5,853 bases of DNA from Phycisphaerae bacterium (lineage in GTDB: Bacteria; Planctomycetota; Phycisphaerae; Phycisphaerales; SM1A02). The notes beneath the pieces are model-generated. The model ran no database searches and was not told the DNA's origin. It saw only the letters and a program-made list of their open reading frames with translations. The stretch lies in contig NYVS01000006.1 of the NCBI GenBank assembly GCA_002684755.1, positions 11,267 through 17,119 on the forward strand, read 5' to 3'. Positions within the stretch are counted from its first letter, which is position 1. Every line of letters starts with the position of its first letter. Below are positions 5,535 to 5,853 of the stretch, in pieces. Position numbers and translations under genes: made by a program.

Positions 5535-5853
5535 CTCTCATGAACACGTCATCGCGTTCGACGGGCTCGCGCCCGGCCCGACGCGGCTTCTCGCTGATCG
5601 AGCTGCTGCTTGCGATCTTCATCCTCGGCGTCGGGGTCATCTCGATCTCCGCGGTCTTCCCCGCGGGCATCATCCAGCAGCGTCGCGCCCAGGACGACAT
5701 CCTCGGACCGGTGATCGCGGAGGCGGCGCTCTCGACGATCCGTTCCAAGGTCGGTCAGTCCGACTTCGGAACCTTCGAGGAGTTCGGCATCGGCAACCCG
5801 GCCGCGTTCGCGCCGCTCGATCGTCCGTTCCCGAACACCTGGCTTCGCGATGG
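5531..5853 (+). CDS. GspI/PilV-like type II pseudopilin, 3'-truncated by the window edge
   Basis: The first 107 codons of a pseudopilin; the frame is open to the right edge. The 19-residue Ser/Arg-rich leader ends RRG, and prepilin peptidase should cut before F20 of FSLIELLLAIFILGVGVI, with the conserved Glu at E24. The helix core LAIFILGVGVIS resembles the PilV/GspI group. It is followed by SAVFPAGIIQQRRAQDD, a stretch I associate with planctomycete pseudopilins, then a short Ala/Glu-containing helix and a Phe/Pro-rich region. It overlaps the upstream gene by 4 bases (ATGA); another ATG three codons in (5540) is possible but has a worse ribosome binding site spacing. It lies where gspI is found in the canonical order, but the globular domain is mostly outside the window, so the subtype is uncertain. 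Confidence 0.85.
   Translation, partial: MTLMNTSSRSTGSRPARRGFSLIELLLAIFILGVGVISISAVFPAGIIQQRRAQDDILGPVIAEAALSTIRSKVGQSDFGTFEEFGIGNPAAFAPLDRPFPNTWLRD

Noticed and set aside
1..5853. CRISPR arrays, tRNA or rRNA genes, insertion sequences and attachment sites
   Set aside because: No regularly spaced direct repeats, cloverleaf-like or rRNA-like sequence, transposase or terminal repeats were seen; nearly every base is assigned to the secretion genes.

Overview
The window is high-GC bacterial DNA (about two thirds G+C by eye), coding on the + strand almost from end to end. It holds one gene cluster for a type II secretion / type IV pilus-like machine. The order is: the 3' part of the assembly ATPase GspE/PilB, the complete inner-membrane platform GspF/PilC, then four consecutive genes for pseudopilins with a class III (prepilin peptidase) signal. 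The last of these runs off the right edge. The order E-F-G-like-G-like-H-like-I/V-like follows the canonical gsp order E-F-G-H-I. No pilT-like gene lies between the ATPase and platform genes, so a type II secretion-like system is favoured over a classical type IVa pilus, but the window alone cannot settle this.

Layout: 1-1245 GspE/PilB (5' end missing); 1246-1346 a 101-base gap with two overlapping inverted repeats; 1347-2636 GspF; 2637-2704 a 68-base gap with a strong 13-bp hairpin; 2705-3811 a very large GspG-like pseudopilin; 3808-4602 a second GspG-like pseudopilin, rich in cysteine; 4602-5534 a GspH/FimT-like pseudopilin; 5531-5853 the start of a GspI/PilV-like pseudopilin. The last three junctions overlap by 4, 1 and 4 bases and each start has a Shine-Dalgarno-like sequence, so the pseudopilin genes look translationally coupled. 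No promoter was identified; the operon probably starts upstream of the window.

How it would work (family knowledge): GspE hydrolyses ATP in the cytoplasm and drives GspF in the inner membrane. GspF then helps extract pseudopilins, after processing at Gly^Phe, into a short periplasmic filament. The prepilin peptidase, outer-membrane secretin and GspC/K/L/M-type partners are not in the window.

Taxonomy (inference): the oversized pseudopilins with long basic leaders, and the VFPAGIIQQRRAQDD stretch after the helix of the last one, resemble pseudopilins I associate with Planctomycetota, perhaps Phycisphaerae-like marine lineages. This is recognition from memory, not a search. The least ordinary features are the two tandem, strongly diverged GspG-like proteins with large insertions and the hairpin ahead of the first. 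The overall system is a known type; I saw no clearly new system.
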